Below, in pieces: positions 34,956 to 47,300 of a DNA stretch of 64,000 bases. Made by a program: the position numbers and the translations under genes. A model generated the notes under the pieces. That model was not told the DNA's origin. It saw only the letters and a program-made list of their open reading frames with translations, and searched no databases. The stretch comes from Pomphorhynchus laevis (taxonomy: Eukaryota; Acanthocephala; Palaeacanthocephala; Echinorhynchida; Pomphorhynchidae), in contig WNNJ02001339.1 in assembly GCA_012934845.2 (NCBI GenBank), positions 1 through 64,000 of the forward strand. Direction: 5' to 3'. Each line of letters opens with the position of its first letter. Within the stretch, counting starts at the first letter, position 1.

Positions 34956-37377
34956 CATTTCTTTTTTTGTCCTCGGTGACTGTAACATTCGTCTTGATCG
35001 CCCGTCTGACTCTGACTCTATCACTTTAACTAATCTTTTTTCTGATTTTAACTATAAATTACTTTCAACAAGCCCAACTCATATCCTCGGCGGTGCTCTC
35101 GACATCATTGCTGTCCTTAACTGCTTCAATGACTATACTTCCTTGTCAATTACTGATCCTGGTTTGTCCGATCATTTCCTTGTCACTCTTACTATTACTC
35201 GTCCCCATCCTCCTTCTCCGCCTCCACCATTATCCACACCAAGTCGACCATGGAAGGTTCTCGATATCCCTGATCTCTGCACATCCTTACTCAATTCTTC
35301 ACTCTTTTCACTTCCTCTTCACTATTTCTCTCCCGATGATCTCTGCATTCTGTTTGATTCTGAACTTACGTCGATCCTCAATAACCTTCTGCCTAGTCGA
35401 CTTCGACGTTCCCAGCGCTTGCGCCATGCTCCCTGGTTCGATTCTAAATGTAGTCTTTCTAAGTGTCGACTCCGTCACACTTTTCGTATGTATAAACGCT
35501 TTCTTAAACGTTCACCCAACTCACTCCCTCCAAATCTTCGTGATTCCTACTTTTCTCAACGCCGTTCACATCTCATTCTTATACGTACTAAACGTACTCT
35601 CTTTTGGCGAAATCAACTCGAGTCTTCTTCCAACTCTAAATCTCATTGGAAAATCTTAAACTCAATTCTTTCACGATCATCTACTCCTTGTAATATAAAT
35701 CCTGATGAATTTTCTTCTTATCTACAAACTAAGCTATCTAATTTACTTTCAATACTATCCATAGCCCCCTTGTACCCACCCTTCTCTTTAAATACTTTCC
35801 TCCCAGAACTATTCCACCTTCTTCCCGTTTCGTCTGATGAAGTTTCTTCGGTTCTGCTGTCATTACCTAATAAAACCTCTCCTTCTGACCCAATTCCCAC
35901 ACACTTGCTTAAAAATATCTGCTCCTCTATCTTACCCTTCCTAACCACATTGTTCAACTCGTCCATCCGTAGCCGTACATTTCCTTCCATCTGGAAATGC
36001 GCCACTGTTCGTCCTCTCATCAAAAAGCAATCTCTCGACTCTTCACTACCATCTTCGTACCGTCCTATTTCACTTCTCTCAACTCTTTCTAAACTCCTTG
36101 AGCGTCTCGTTCTTAAGCAAGTTAATATATATCTCTTTTCCTCTAACTTATTTCCTCCCTTCCAAGCCGCTTTTCGTTCTAATTACTCTACCGAAATTGC
36201 ATGTCTTAAAGTTTATAACGACTTACTCATATCGCGCGATCATAAATTATGTAGTGTCATAGTTTCTCTTGATCTATCGTTTGCTTTTGACATCGTCGAT
36301 CACTCGATTCTTCTCCATCGCCTTCGTCATGATTATGACTTCACTTTACCCACTGTATCATGGTTTTCTTCATATCTATCAAACCGTACATTTCGCGTCT
36401 ATTCTAACTCTTCTCTCTCCCATCCTTCGTCCATTCCGTCCGGTGTTCTACAAGGCTCCGTATTAGGCCCAATGCTTTTCTCTCTTCTCGGTGATTTGTC
36501 TTCGATTTCTCATAAATTTAACTTCCATGTTATGCAATATGCTGATGACATTCTCATCTATGCTCATGCACCTGTTTATCGTATTCACGATCTTAGTGTT
36601 TCCGCTTCGGACTGTCTTGTCTCAATTTCCAATCATCTTTCTTCCCTTCACCTTTCTCTGAATCCTGATAAATCCAAAATTATATGGATTCTACCTCAAC
36701 GCCTCGGCTTCGAACCTCCCTCCGTATCATTAAATTCTACAATTATTATTATCGTTGATAATCTCGTTTTCCTAGGCTTCCATTTTGACAACCGACTTTC
36801 ACTTAAACCTTTCGTTAGAGATAAAGTACGCTCATCTACCTTGATACTCCGCAACCTCCGTCAAGTTCGTAGATTGATCGATTTCCCTTCTTGTATGACT
36901 CTCATATCATCTCTCTTTTTTTCTAGACTCGATTATTGTCTTAGTCTATTTTCCAACTCACCTAAATCCACTCTTCTTCCCCTACAACGCATCGTCAACG
37001 CAGCTGTCCGAATTCTCCTCCGTCTTCGTCGTTTTGATCATACATCCTACCATCTTGCTTCTCTCGATTTGCCTACAATTTATTGTCGTGTTCAAATTCG
37101 TATTCTAATCGTTGCTTTCCGCCTTGTAACTTTTCATACCCCTTCATTTCTCAACCTTCCTTTTCTTGATAATTCTCGTCCTGTTTACTGTTTCTTGCGT
37201 TCCTGTAATTCCCTTCTTTTACATGTCCCAAACTACTCTACCTCCTTTGGACTCCGCTCCTTCCTAGTGGCTGCTCCTCTATCGTGGAATCATCTGCCCA
37301 TTCATATACGCCAATCAACTTCCCTGCAGTGCTTCAAACGACAAATCCGATCCCATTTTAACAATTTATCTGCTTGA
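34956..37377 (+). CDS. L2-like LINE ORF2, partial endonuclease plus full RT, uninterrupted
   Basis: About 807 codons without a stop (the frame is open from 34843, but the first ~110 bases are host sequence). Domains: C-terminal part of the apurinic-type endonuclease (VLGDCNIRL, GLSDHFLVTLTITRP), linker, RT with SYRPISLLSTLSKLLERLVL, VSLDLSFAFDIVDHSILLHR, SGVLQGSVLGPMLFSLLGDL, HVMQYADDILIYAHAP, and the C-terminal RRFDHTSYHLASL ... WNHLPIHIRQS box. Catalytic aspartates of motifs A and C are present. It cannot start translation as a complete ORF2 because the endonuclease N-terminus is missing. Confidence 0.85.
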
Positions 37378-37406
37378 CTTTCTCATTTTTGTTTGTGGAC
37401 TTGTAA

Positions 37407-37423
37407 GCGTACAGCCTGTACGC
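37407..37423 (+). promoter_or_regulatory. 3'-terminal stem-loop of L2-like LINE copy C
   Basis: GCGTACA-GCC-TGTACGC, a 7-bp perfect stem followed by ATTTGCCAC. Same position and stem as in copy A. Confidence 0.65.
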
Positions 37424-37445
37424 ATTTGCCACATTAAATAAATTT

Positions 37446-37893
37446 GTATTATATTATTATTATAAAGTTTAAAAATCTAGGTCCTTCACACGTTTAAAAT
37501 GAAGATATACAATTTAGATGAGTACTATTTCTAAAATATTAAGTTTTACACAAAGCACGACATGTCGCTGTTAGGAACTTCTTGATAATGTCTCAAAATT
37601 AAGGTCCTTCACACGCTTAAAACAAAAATGTGCAATTGAGCCGTATTTACTTTAATTATTCTTTACTGCCTGTTATTTACTTTGGTTTACCTTTTGTGTG
37701 AAATCACAAAATAGTCGTTCGATAGGTTTGTAAATAATCGATATTTTTCTACATCCTTACGTCGATCTTGATGGTTATTTCAATTCCTAAATCTGCTTGA
37801 TCATCAGAGCTTTACTTTCATCACATTTACATCCTGATTAATATTTGAATAATATTAAAGAGAAATTAAAGAGAAAATTCGTTTCCAATCCAA
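37446..37893. other. Spacer; short direct repeat only
   Basis: GGTCCTTCACACG occurs near 37480 and 37610 in a similar context (about 130 bases apart). It could be part of an unrecognised element end. No gene seen. Confidence 0.4.
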
Positions 37894-38128
37894 ATTATTA
37901 CAAGAAGGCGAGGAAACAGGAATATTTATTAGATTAGAAAAATCCAATATTTCGACGGCACTACGGCACGTCATCTTCAGTGTCACAATTTTTTTAACCA
38001 TGGGTTAGCAAAATTGTTTTGATTATTTAATACTTACAATCCTGAAGATGACGTGCCGTAGTGCCGTCGAACTATTGGATTTTTGTAATCAAATAAATAT
38101 TCCTGTCTCCTCGCCTTCTTGTAATAAT
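37894..38128. mobile_element. Inverted pair of Penelope-like termini
   Basis: The arm 37894-37980 is the reverse complement of 38041-38128 with few mismatches, around a ~60-base centre. Each arm, read outward, is CCTGAAGATGACG, an imperfect hairpin of GTGCCGTAGTGC, then CGTCGAAAT (CGTCGAACT in the right arm), ATTGGATTTT and AATAAATATTCCTG. The CTGA.GA ... hairpin ... GAAA order is what Penelope-like element ends with hammerhead-type motifs show. No RT is attached. Penelope-type elements are known to leave inverted partial copies. Confidence 0.6.
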
Positions 38129-38304
38129 AAATAATAAATTGATTTTAATTCAAAAATTAATTGTTCGTTATTTAGTGTTCGGATCACTAATGTCAAACTT
38201 AATTAGATTACTTAGCAGATTGAAAAATTGAATCTTGAACTATTTAATAAATCTTACAATTTACAATAACAATTTTTAATTGATGTAATCTGAATGTTTT
38301 ACAG

Positions 38305-41300
38305 ATGGCTGAATATTTAGCTTCAATTTTTGGCACCGAAAAAGACAAGTAAGCAAGTTATTGAAATTATTATATTGTGTGATAATACATTTAATATTAT
38401 TATAAATATTTGATATTTACGATGAATATTGAATATTATAAAATAAAAATATTGATTTTTTTAAATATTATTAGAACATTTAATGATACTCAAAGTTAAC
38501 TTGTGCCTTTTTGCACTACATATTAGCACCCTTTATTCACACACATTATTCACGTATGGTTCATATGATCCATGTGTTCATTTTTCACTTTTTGAACAAA
38601 AGAGTTAACTCGATTTTTCTTAAAAAAAGAAAAAATATTAAAAATTATTATATGTACGCTTATTATTCGCTTATTCTGCTGGTAAATAGTGCATCTGTAG
38701 TATGTAATTGAAGTGAATTCCACGCATTAATTACCACACTGTGAATTTAATTTCTTAAATCCACTATTTTGTCCCAAATTATTCACATCTGTCTATTCAC
38801 ACTATTTTCACTTTTTAATCACTTCTTTAAGGTGTGATTTTTACTACTAATTGAATCTTCAAATTTATATCGTCATTTTCCAATCTACGTTTCGACTAAT
38901 CATTGTCAATCAATAGTCATTCACCCATTACGCATATTTTATCGTTTCGTTATCCAAAATCAATTTGCATTATTAAATTTATTTATAAATTTGAATATTA
39001 TTTAAGTCATATATAATTTCTTAACGTGAAAATAGCGGACAGGTTATCCTTGTTAGGTTTATGTTCAATTAGATAAAGACTACTGTATCTTGATCTCTTA
39101 GCAATGTGGACAGTTGTCAAATCATTTGAAGGATATTCCACAAATGTTATAAAGTTTAGAACTACAAATTGTCGTGGACATCGCCTAACCCTCTATAAAT
39201 TTCCCCCTGGTAAAAATCCTCGAATAATGAGACACTCCAATCGTGTAATCAACATTTGGAATTCACGACCTGAGGAAATTGCTTGTGCCTACAGCTATTC
39301 GCATTGCAAACTTCAAGTGAGGAAGTGGATTCATGACAGCTCGAACCATCAATCAGTGTTCAACTCTACCCATTCGGCTGATTGCATTTTACACTTCAGT
39401 ATTTATTTATTTATAATATTAACAGTGAACAGACTGAACAGCCATTCGCGGCTTTGTCTTGTACTCAATAATAATATTAAATCAATATTTAATTATTCAA
39501 AACATCGTAGTAGTGTGTTAATTTATACAGTGAAAGTTTTGTGATCAGGTTTATTAGATGAACCTGATGAATTTAAATTCTTAGCATTATGGGTGGTACG
39601 TGGATATTTTATTTTCGCATGTGAATGCATTCAAGTGTTTTATAAATTTTTAAGCTAAAAACGTTTTAATGCTCATATGAAATATTGTCTAATCGTCATA
39701 TTCTTATCATCAAACCCCTCTAGTTCTATCTTCATTAGGCTCTCGCCTTAAATTCGCTACAAAATCACTTTTTTTGTATTCCTCACATTAAACATCAATT
39801 ATATTTTAATCGATATCTTTAAGCGTTTATTACTTCGATTTTGATGGTTCTTGATACTCATTATTTGTTCGAAATTAACCAAATTAATCAAATTTAAGAG
39901 CGTCCTTAGATTTAATGGCCGCCATTTTTACGTTTTCAAATAATATTAATCCCTTTGATAATTATTTAAAATTTTTCAGTAATTAAATTAATTATTTATT
40001 TGTTGTTAATTATTATCAATTGGTTATTACTTGATCAACTAGATGATTTTGCTATATATATTTGTGATAGATAATCAATGATATTTTTATAATGGATTTT
40101 ATCTTTTTAATTAAATGTAAAATGCTTTACTCCATGGTATAAATTAATACGAAATAAAAATGTGGATACGTTATTTAAACATTATCAATTTAGGGTTAAT
40201 TGCTCATTTTACTTTAAAATCGGAGCGTGTCGTCACGGAGAAAAATGTTCCAGAGTGCATAATAAACCAGCTTTTAGTCAGGTAAAAAACAACCATATTA
40301 TGTTCTGTTTACTTATATGTAATTGAAAATTAGAATTTAATTTCATTATCGTTTTGTTAATTATGCTTTCCACCATGCTTAGACTGTTGTAATGAAAAAT
40401 TTGTATCTGAATCCCAGGCACACCAACCGAATATCTGGTAAACCCTTAAATGAAGATATGTCGGAGGAAGATGAACAACATCATTTCAATGAATTTTACG
40501 AGGAAGTCTGGACCGAACTCGAGAGCAAGGTATTTTTAAGTTTGCTAATTCCTTCTAATCTTTTAGCTATCTGATTTTAATTATTTAATTATTTATAAAT
40601 GTTAATAAATAATTTTATAAAATATTTATCATATTGAGTATTATTATTGAGTATTCATATTGAGTATTATTAACTAAGCACATAGGTTTATTTTACTTTT
40701 TAACTATGATGCTAAGTATACTGCTCATTTTAATCAATTCTTTTGTCATTGATTTTTAAAGTTTTTTCCCGTTCTTTTGTTTGCAATAGGCACTGCTGAA
40801 ACAGAAGGTACAGTTGCCACATCTTCCTGATGATAACATAAACTATCAAAATATTGATTTATTAGATGCAATGAAATATTAACATCTTGGCTTCTATTAC
40901 TACTTAATAAATTCATAAACGAAAACTTTTTATAAATCGTTTCACCCTCACTCTTCGATAGTCTTGATCAAGCAATTATATAATCTTCTATTTGATATTA
41001 ATCTTTGCGCGTAATGAAAATATTTAAGTAAATAGAACAAATTTTATGAACGAACTGTTGACATTTGTACCTATACTTTACAAATTTGTTTTTAAATTTA
41101 CAAATTCTTGTAAATTTTGTTTTTATTTAATAATTCGATATACCAGCCATAACTGCTCATTAGTATAAAAATCCAAAATTAAAAGCAAACGTTTATGCCT
41201 TGAAGTTAACTATTTGGATTGATCAGGTTTAATAAATTGCTAATTTAATAATGCCAGAGAAATATATTTATAATTTCGGATGCTATAGTTGTCATAGACA

Positions 41301-44300
41301 TTTAAAATTCTGATAATGACCCAATTCTTACTAAAAATATAATTATTAAAATTTAGTTCATTGATTGCTTAATAAAATAAGTGAATTGATTATTAGTCAA
41401 TTAAAATTTGAGCTACAGTTGATTGAGATAATAAAAGTAATTAAAAAGTAATTCAATCGAGTAATTGAAATCTGACCAATATAGTCAGTGTTAAACAATC
41501 GAATTACTGACTAATAAAATCAGTGTCGAACAATCGAATTAGTGACTAATATTATATTCAATGTCGAACAATCGAATTACTTACCAATATAGTCAGTGTC
41601 AAACAATCAAATTACTGACTAATAAAATCAGCGTCGAACAATCGAATTAGTGACTAATATTATATTCAATGTCGAACAATCGAATAACTTACCAATATAG
41701 TCAGTGTCAAACAATCGAATTACTGACTAATAAAGTCAGTGTCGAACAATCGAATTAGTGATTAATATAGTAAGAATTTACTATAACGCTTCCATTGCCA
41801 AAAGTTTCATATTGCATTATTGGATTTTGTCTAATTTAAAAATATAAAATTGGTTTAAAAAATATAAAATTGGATATAAAATCGTGTTGTTTCCGCTCAA
41901 ATGAACAACTTTACTGTGAACATACTTTATTGCGAAAATAAAATCACAATTTGTTTATTGTGCTAGTAGCTACCAAGTCAATTCCGGTGTTGAAACGGAA
42001 TTTATAATCAGCAAAATTTCCGAGTTTTTAAATAGTCTAAGTTTTTTGCATATATACAGGTTATCGTTTCTCAAAGCATATTGCGAGTGTACACTAAAAT
42101 TCTAGTACGGTGATATCGAAGAACTCAACGTTTGCGATAATCTCGGAGAACATCTTGTTGGAAACATCTATGTCAAAGTATGTTTTACGTTTTCTAATTC
42201 TTTGTATTAATGGATATTAAAATCTTACATTGCCTCGATAAAACTCTAAGTAATTCTAATTAGTTATAATAATTCTAATTCTAATGTATTGTATTTTATC
42301 ATTTAAATATTCTTTAATTGACTAAACATTATAATTGATTGTAACAGATAATTCAATTTTATTAGGAATACTAATTAAGTCAGTTTATTTAAAAAACGTT
42401 GGTAATCTTTCATCAGTATCTTTTGAAAAGTCTAAAATTTATTAAATTATTTAAATAAATGGATTAATATATTAATTTCACAAATATTTGATTTTTTAAA
42501 TAAATAATAAAATTATAATACTTAACAATTAGATGTTAAAGCAATAATTTTTATATTGTCTAAAGCATTTTCAGAATTATAAATCGTAAAATTATTTTTG
42601 TATATTGTAGTATTTCAAATACGAACAAGCTTGGTGAATTATTCATTATAACAAAATACAGAATAACGCATTCCATTTAAAATTTACGTTTAGGTGTTGA
42701 TTTGCACCCTAACAACAACGTTCGCATATGCCTTTTTATTTTGTATGCTTATTTGACTTTTAAGCTTATCCTTAATCGAATTTGAGCAATAATTATATTT
42801 CACAAGATGATTAAAGAATATCGTTATACAATTAGATTAAAAATCAACTATAATTTCGATTTTAATGAACTTTATTGTTATTCATTTTCAAATTTCTTGG
42901 AGATATTTTATTTATTAAAATTACGTTTTGTACATTATATCTCTGGGTATTACATTACCCAATGTTTGCGCAAAGTTTGTTAAATGTGTATACCGCAGAA
43001 ATGCATCGGACAGATGTTCGATATTCTTGTTCGAAGGAGTGACTCAGTGTAGTCCGCTAGAAATGTCGACATCGCAATAGCGTCAATACCCATGATTCAA
43101 AAGATTGCTGCGCTCATACCGAATCGGACGAGAATTCTAACTTTGTGGGAGCAAATAACTGTAGGGTCTTCTAGATATTTTAGCGAAAACGGACTTTATT
43201 ACGAGTATTTTGTAAATTAATATTATAATATTCAGAATATTTAAATATTATATAATTATATTATAATTATATATAAAAATATATAATAATTCAAGTATAA
43301 ATATATTTTTACTTTGTAAACGAATATTTTATAAATTGGGACACTAGAGTTTTTTGATTGGATGATATGAGAAAACTGAAATTTTTAGTTTGGTCGATAT
43401 TCTAGAACAGGTAGGAACTATTAATCCTTAAATCGAGTTTACAGTATTGCTTTATTTGACACAAGCAAAATGAATACATCTTAACAGAATAACTTTGAAT
43501 AAAGATGATTTAGACTCCTTGGAAGAAGCGCTGGTCGAAAGCTTAGTGTCAAGAATCGTGGGGAGAGAACTATTTGCTTGTTATACTACATTGCTCGCAG
43601 CGAATAAGTCTGTGGCCTAGAGATCGCTGTCCGAATTACACAAAGTATACTCGAATTCCCACACTCGATAAAAGTTCGTAACGCGTATGAAACCGGATTC
43701 AATGTTGATAGACCTCGCTTTAAAGTAATAGAGAAACTTGAAGAGGCTAGAAAAGCACATTTTTAAGCAGAGACTTTATAGGTAAATGTGGAACTCTCGA
43801 GATCAGCCTTTGAAGCAGTGCAATTGAACAGTAAGGATGGATGTTCAATATGATTAATGCCTTACCACGGAAAAACAAAAACATTCCTTGTCTCTCGATT
43901 AGTTTAGGAATGTTGTGGCCGTCATGTACGAGTGAAAAATGATGCAAGACACCCACGTTACTGGAACTGATACGATCACTAGATATAATGTAGTTTGTAA
44001 CTATTTAGAAATCAAATATTTGTCATGTCGAGATAGAACCTGAACTAAGATCAGTTGAACTCTCACCTTATTTTAAAAATAGTAGCACATGCTGGATTGT
44101 GGAAACGCGTGTCTATCTTACGTGCAACAGTCTTTTGAAGACTAGAATTAAACGAACGTTCTTATACGTCGCTGTATTTATGCTCAAGCTTGTCCTTTGT
44201 TGGTTTATGCTGATTTTGACTATCACGTATGAGAAAACGTAACGAATAGAAAAAAATCCATTAAACGTGGTAAGTTGACATTTTTAATTGTTGCTGGTGG

Positions 44301-47300
44301 CGTTGACCATTAGATTGATTATCCAACTGCGATACTCTAAGTTGCCATACACTGATCTTCTAGTCTTATCAAGAAGGATATGTGGTTCGTTTTAATACTT
44401 GCGTCTTCGCAGAATATTCCAGGAAAAGGATACATCAAGAGATGTCCTTGTAAATAAACAATTAATTTGAAAAACTTTTGTTATTAAATAATTTCATTAA
44501 AAGGTAATTAGATAAATTTTACCTTTGTTTAAAACTATTAAGATTTTAATCAAAATATAGCTTTTAATGATTATATATAAGAATATAATATATCATCAAG
44601 ACATATTAAATTTAAAGATGATGTGATTTGAAAATATAAATGTTATGTGAACACTACTTTAATTCAAGTTTTATAATATGTTTTTATTAGAAAATGCAAT
44701 ATAAAACTTAAAAAATGTATCGTCCATTAAATAATTATTAAATAAACGAGTCAAAAGTCAGCGCTTGATTATTACTATTAGACTAAACGTTTAATATTTT
44801 GAGAACACAAAAAGGAAAATTGCATACTTACAACAAAATATCAATGAATATTACAATGTCAATGAATATTGATAGGCTACATTTATACTTTTCAACATAC
44901 GATGTTTTTAATTTTCGTTTAGTTTCGTCGCGAGGAAGACGCCGAGAAGGCTGTAAACGATTTAAACAATAGATGGTTTGATGGAAAGCCAATATATGCT
45001 GAACTATCTCCAGTCACTGACTTCAAAGAAGCATCTTGTCGTAAATTTGAAATTGGGGATTGTAAAAGAGGAGGGTTTTGTAATTTCATGCACATTAAAT
45101 CTGTCTCAACGGATGTCCGTAGAAAATTAACAAAATCAAAGCGGAGAAGGTAACATAAATTTAAGATAAAATTGTTTGATTGTCGAAAGTAAACTAGAGT
45201 TAATTTAATTTGATACAGTTTTACATTTCAAATGTAATTCAAAATAATATGATAATTATTTGAGAAAGCAAGCGTTCAAAACAGAAAAATTGTATAATCA
45301 ACTAAAGTCTTTACAAGTTTTTTTTTATTCTTGTCTCAATAAAATACAGAAGAATTTGGATTCGTAATTCTAAGTTGAAAATTTCTAAGCAGAAACTATG
45401 TGAATAAAATAGTAAAAGTATTTCGAAAGGCAAATGTTATGTCAAGGACATACTGAAATGCTCGATTTTAATTAAAATTTCAAGTAATCAGTAATATTAT
45501 AATCCCTTATGAAAATGCACAATACAAGATATCTTATAAATTTGCGTGAATTCATGCATCATGTGCCTTCGAAATATGTTCAACTTCAATTTAAGTGTCC
45601 ACACGTACTAGTAGCTGACTTTGTTGCTAGCAACACAAATTAAGGAATCGAATACTCCTACATTTTACATACTACAAGCTTTGATTGTGATCCCTTTATA
45701 AATTATCAGTCAATTATCTTAATTTAATTTGCAACGTAACATTCACAATGGCTATTTTATAAATTAATATATTCAGTAATTAATTTTAATTAAATATATA
45801 ATTCGATTAATTAGTAAATATAAAAATCCATGATGTAAGGTGTAAAATTAACAATTCGGTATAACATAAGCTGCTTATCGAAACAAACGAGAAAGTGAAC
45901 ACCAGAGAGTAAAAATAGCTTATATTAAACCATTTATTTGTTATTTGCTATTGTGTCGGTGCTGTGAATTTTTTGTCTGATCGAATCGATGTTGCTTTTG
46001 TCGATTAGGCCAGTTGAAAATAATTGGAATATCTTCACAAACCGCAGGCTTTCGATTTCGTACGGCTTTGTAAATCAAATCATTTTCACTGTACCTAAAC
46101 TTACATAGTTCATTTAGTTCAGATTCTGTTATTATCTTTCCATCGTCACATATAACATCTATTATCCGTTTACGCTTCGGTGGAGCAGATAATGAAAATC
46201 TTCTCAAACGTTCATTACGCTTAGAGGGCATCGGCCTGGGCCCATTTTGTTCGTCGACTGCACGTACTTTCACAGGTAATCGTTCGTTATCTTCATCTGA
46301 ATTCCCTACTTCATGCTCTTCATCATTGCTATCAGAGTCACTCAACTGTTGCCATTCGTTAGAGTTCCTTCGTCTTTTCCTTTGAATATGCGACATTTCG
46401 TTACAGCGTCCACTATTTCATTCAAGAAGCAAACTTGGATACTTTTTTGTAGCAGTTAAGCGAACTAGAAATTAAATTGTACAAATGATGACAAACATGT
46501 CCGATCTGATTTGCTGAAATTTAAATATATTTCAATATAAAAACCATAAACCGTAAACCATAAGTCGACATTAAAGTCCACAATTCGACGCTCTCATATC
46601 ATATAAGCAAAAGCAGCAAAACTTTGATATGCAAACTTTTTAATGTATTGGATGCTTAAAAATGTAAAAACTATAATCTTCTATCTCGTTATCTTCACTA
46701 GTATAAATGATTATTTTAAACTGACTTTAATAAAATTAAAGTTTAAAAATATAAAAATAGAATATCACCGAACAATCTCAGAAAACATTTCGTTCAATTT
46801 GCAATGAAAAATGAAATAATTTAAAAAATAAATTTGCTAATAAAGTTATTATTAAGTGACCTTTAAAAAATCATAAATATCAATTATGGGGATCATCTGA
46901 GTTGATCCCCATATTACGATCCCCATATTACGATCCCCATATCGTATTGGGGATCGTAATTTATAAATACGATCCCCATATCGTATTTATTATACGTTAA
47001 CTCTGGTACATTCGTAACCAATTCATTACCTTCAAACACAACGACCTGGTTTTATTTAAAAACCTTAGGTTTTATTGCTATTACGAATTCATTGACTTGG
47101 TTGATACATAACATTGTAGACCTTTAACAGTTTACAGCAAAATAAAGGCAAAAAATTTTTTCTAATATAAAAGATAGCCTTTGGATTGACGGACGACGAG
47201 ATCAGTTCAGCAAAACAAGAATGTGATGTAGTGGTATTTTTAATTACAAAGAGATTTTCTGTAATATTGTAGACATTTAACAGTTTACAGCAAAATATAG

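Larger units (their letters stand above)
34956..37445 (+). mobile_element. L2-like LINE copy C, 5'-truncated, open RT frame
   Basis: Starts inside the endonuclease (FFVLGDCNIRLDRPSDSDS) and runs to the 3' end with the terminal stem-loop at 37407-37423, ATTTGCCACATTAAATAAAT and a TTATTATTATTA tail. Nearly identical to copy A, with the differences mostly single substitutions, so both inserted recently by the scale of this window. It cuts the Gypsy-type fossil. Confidence 0.9.

Noticed and set aside
39104-39544. 146-codon frame as an extra U2AF1 or host exon
   Set aside because: Its content is a CR1-group LINE C-terminus and it lacks splice signals in phase.
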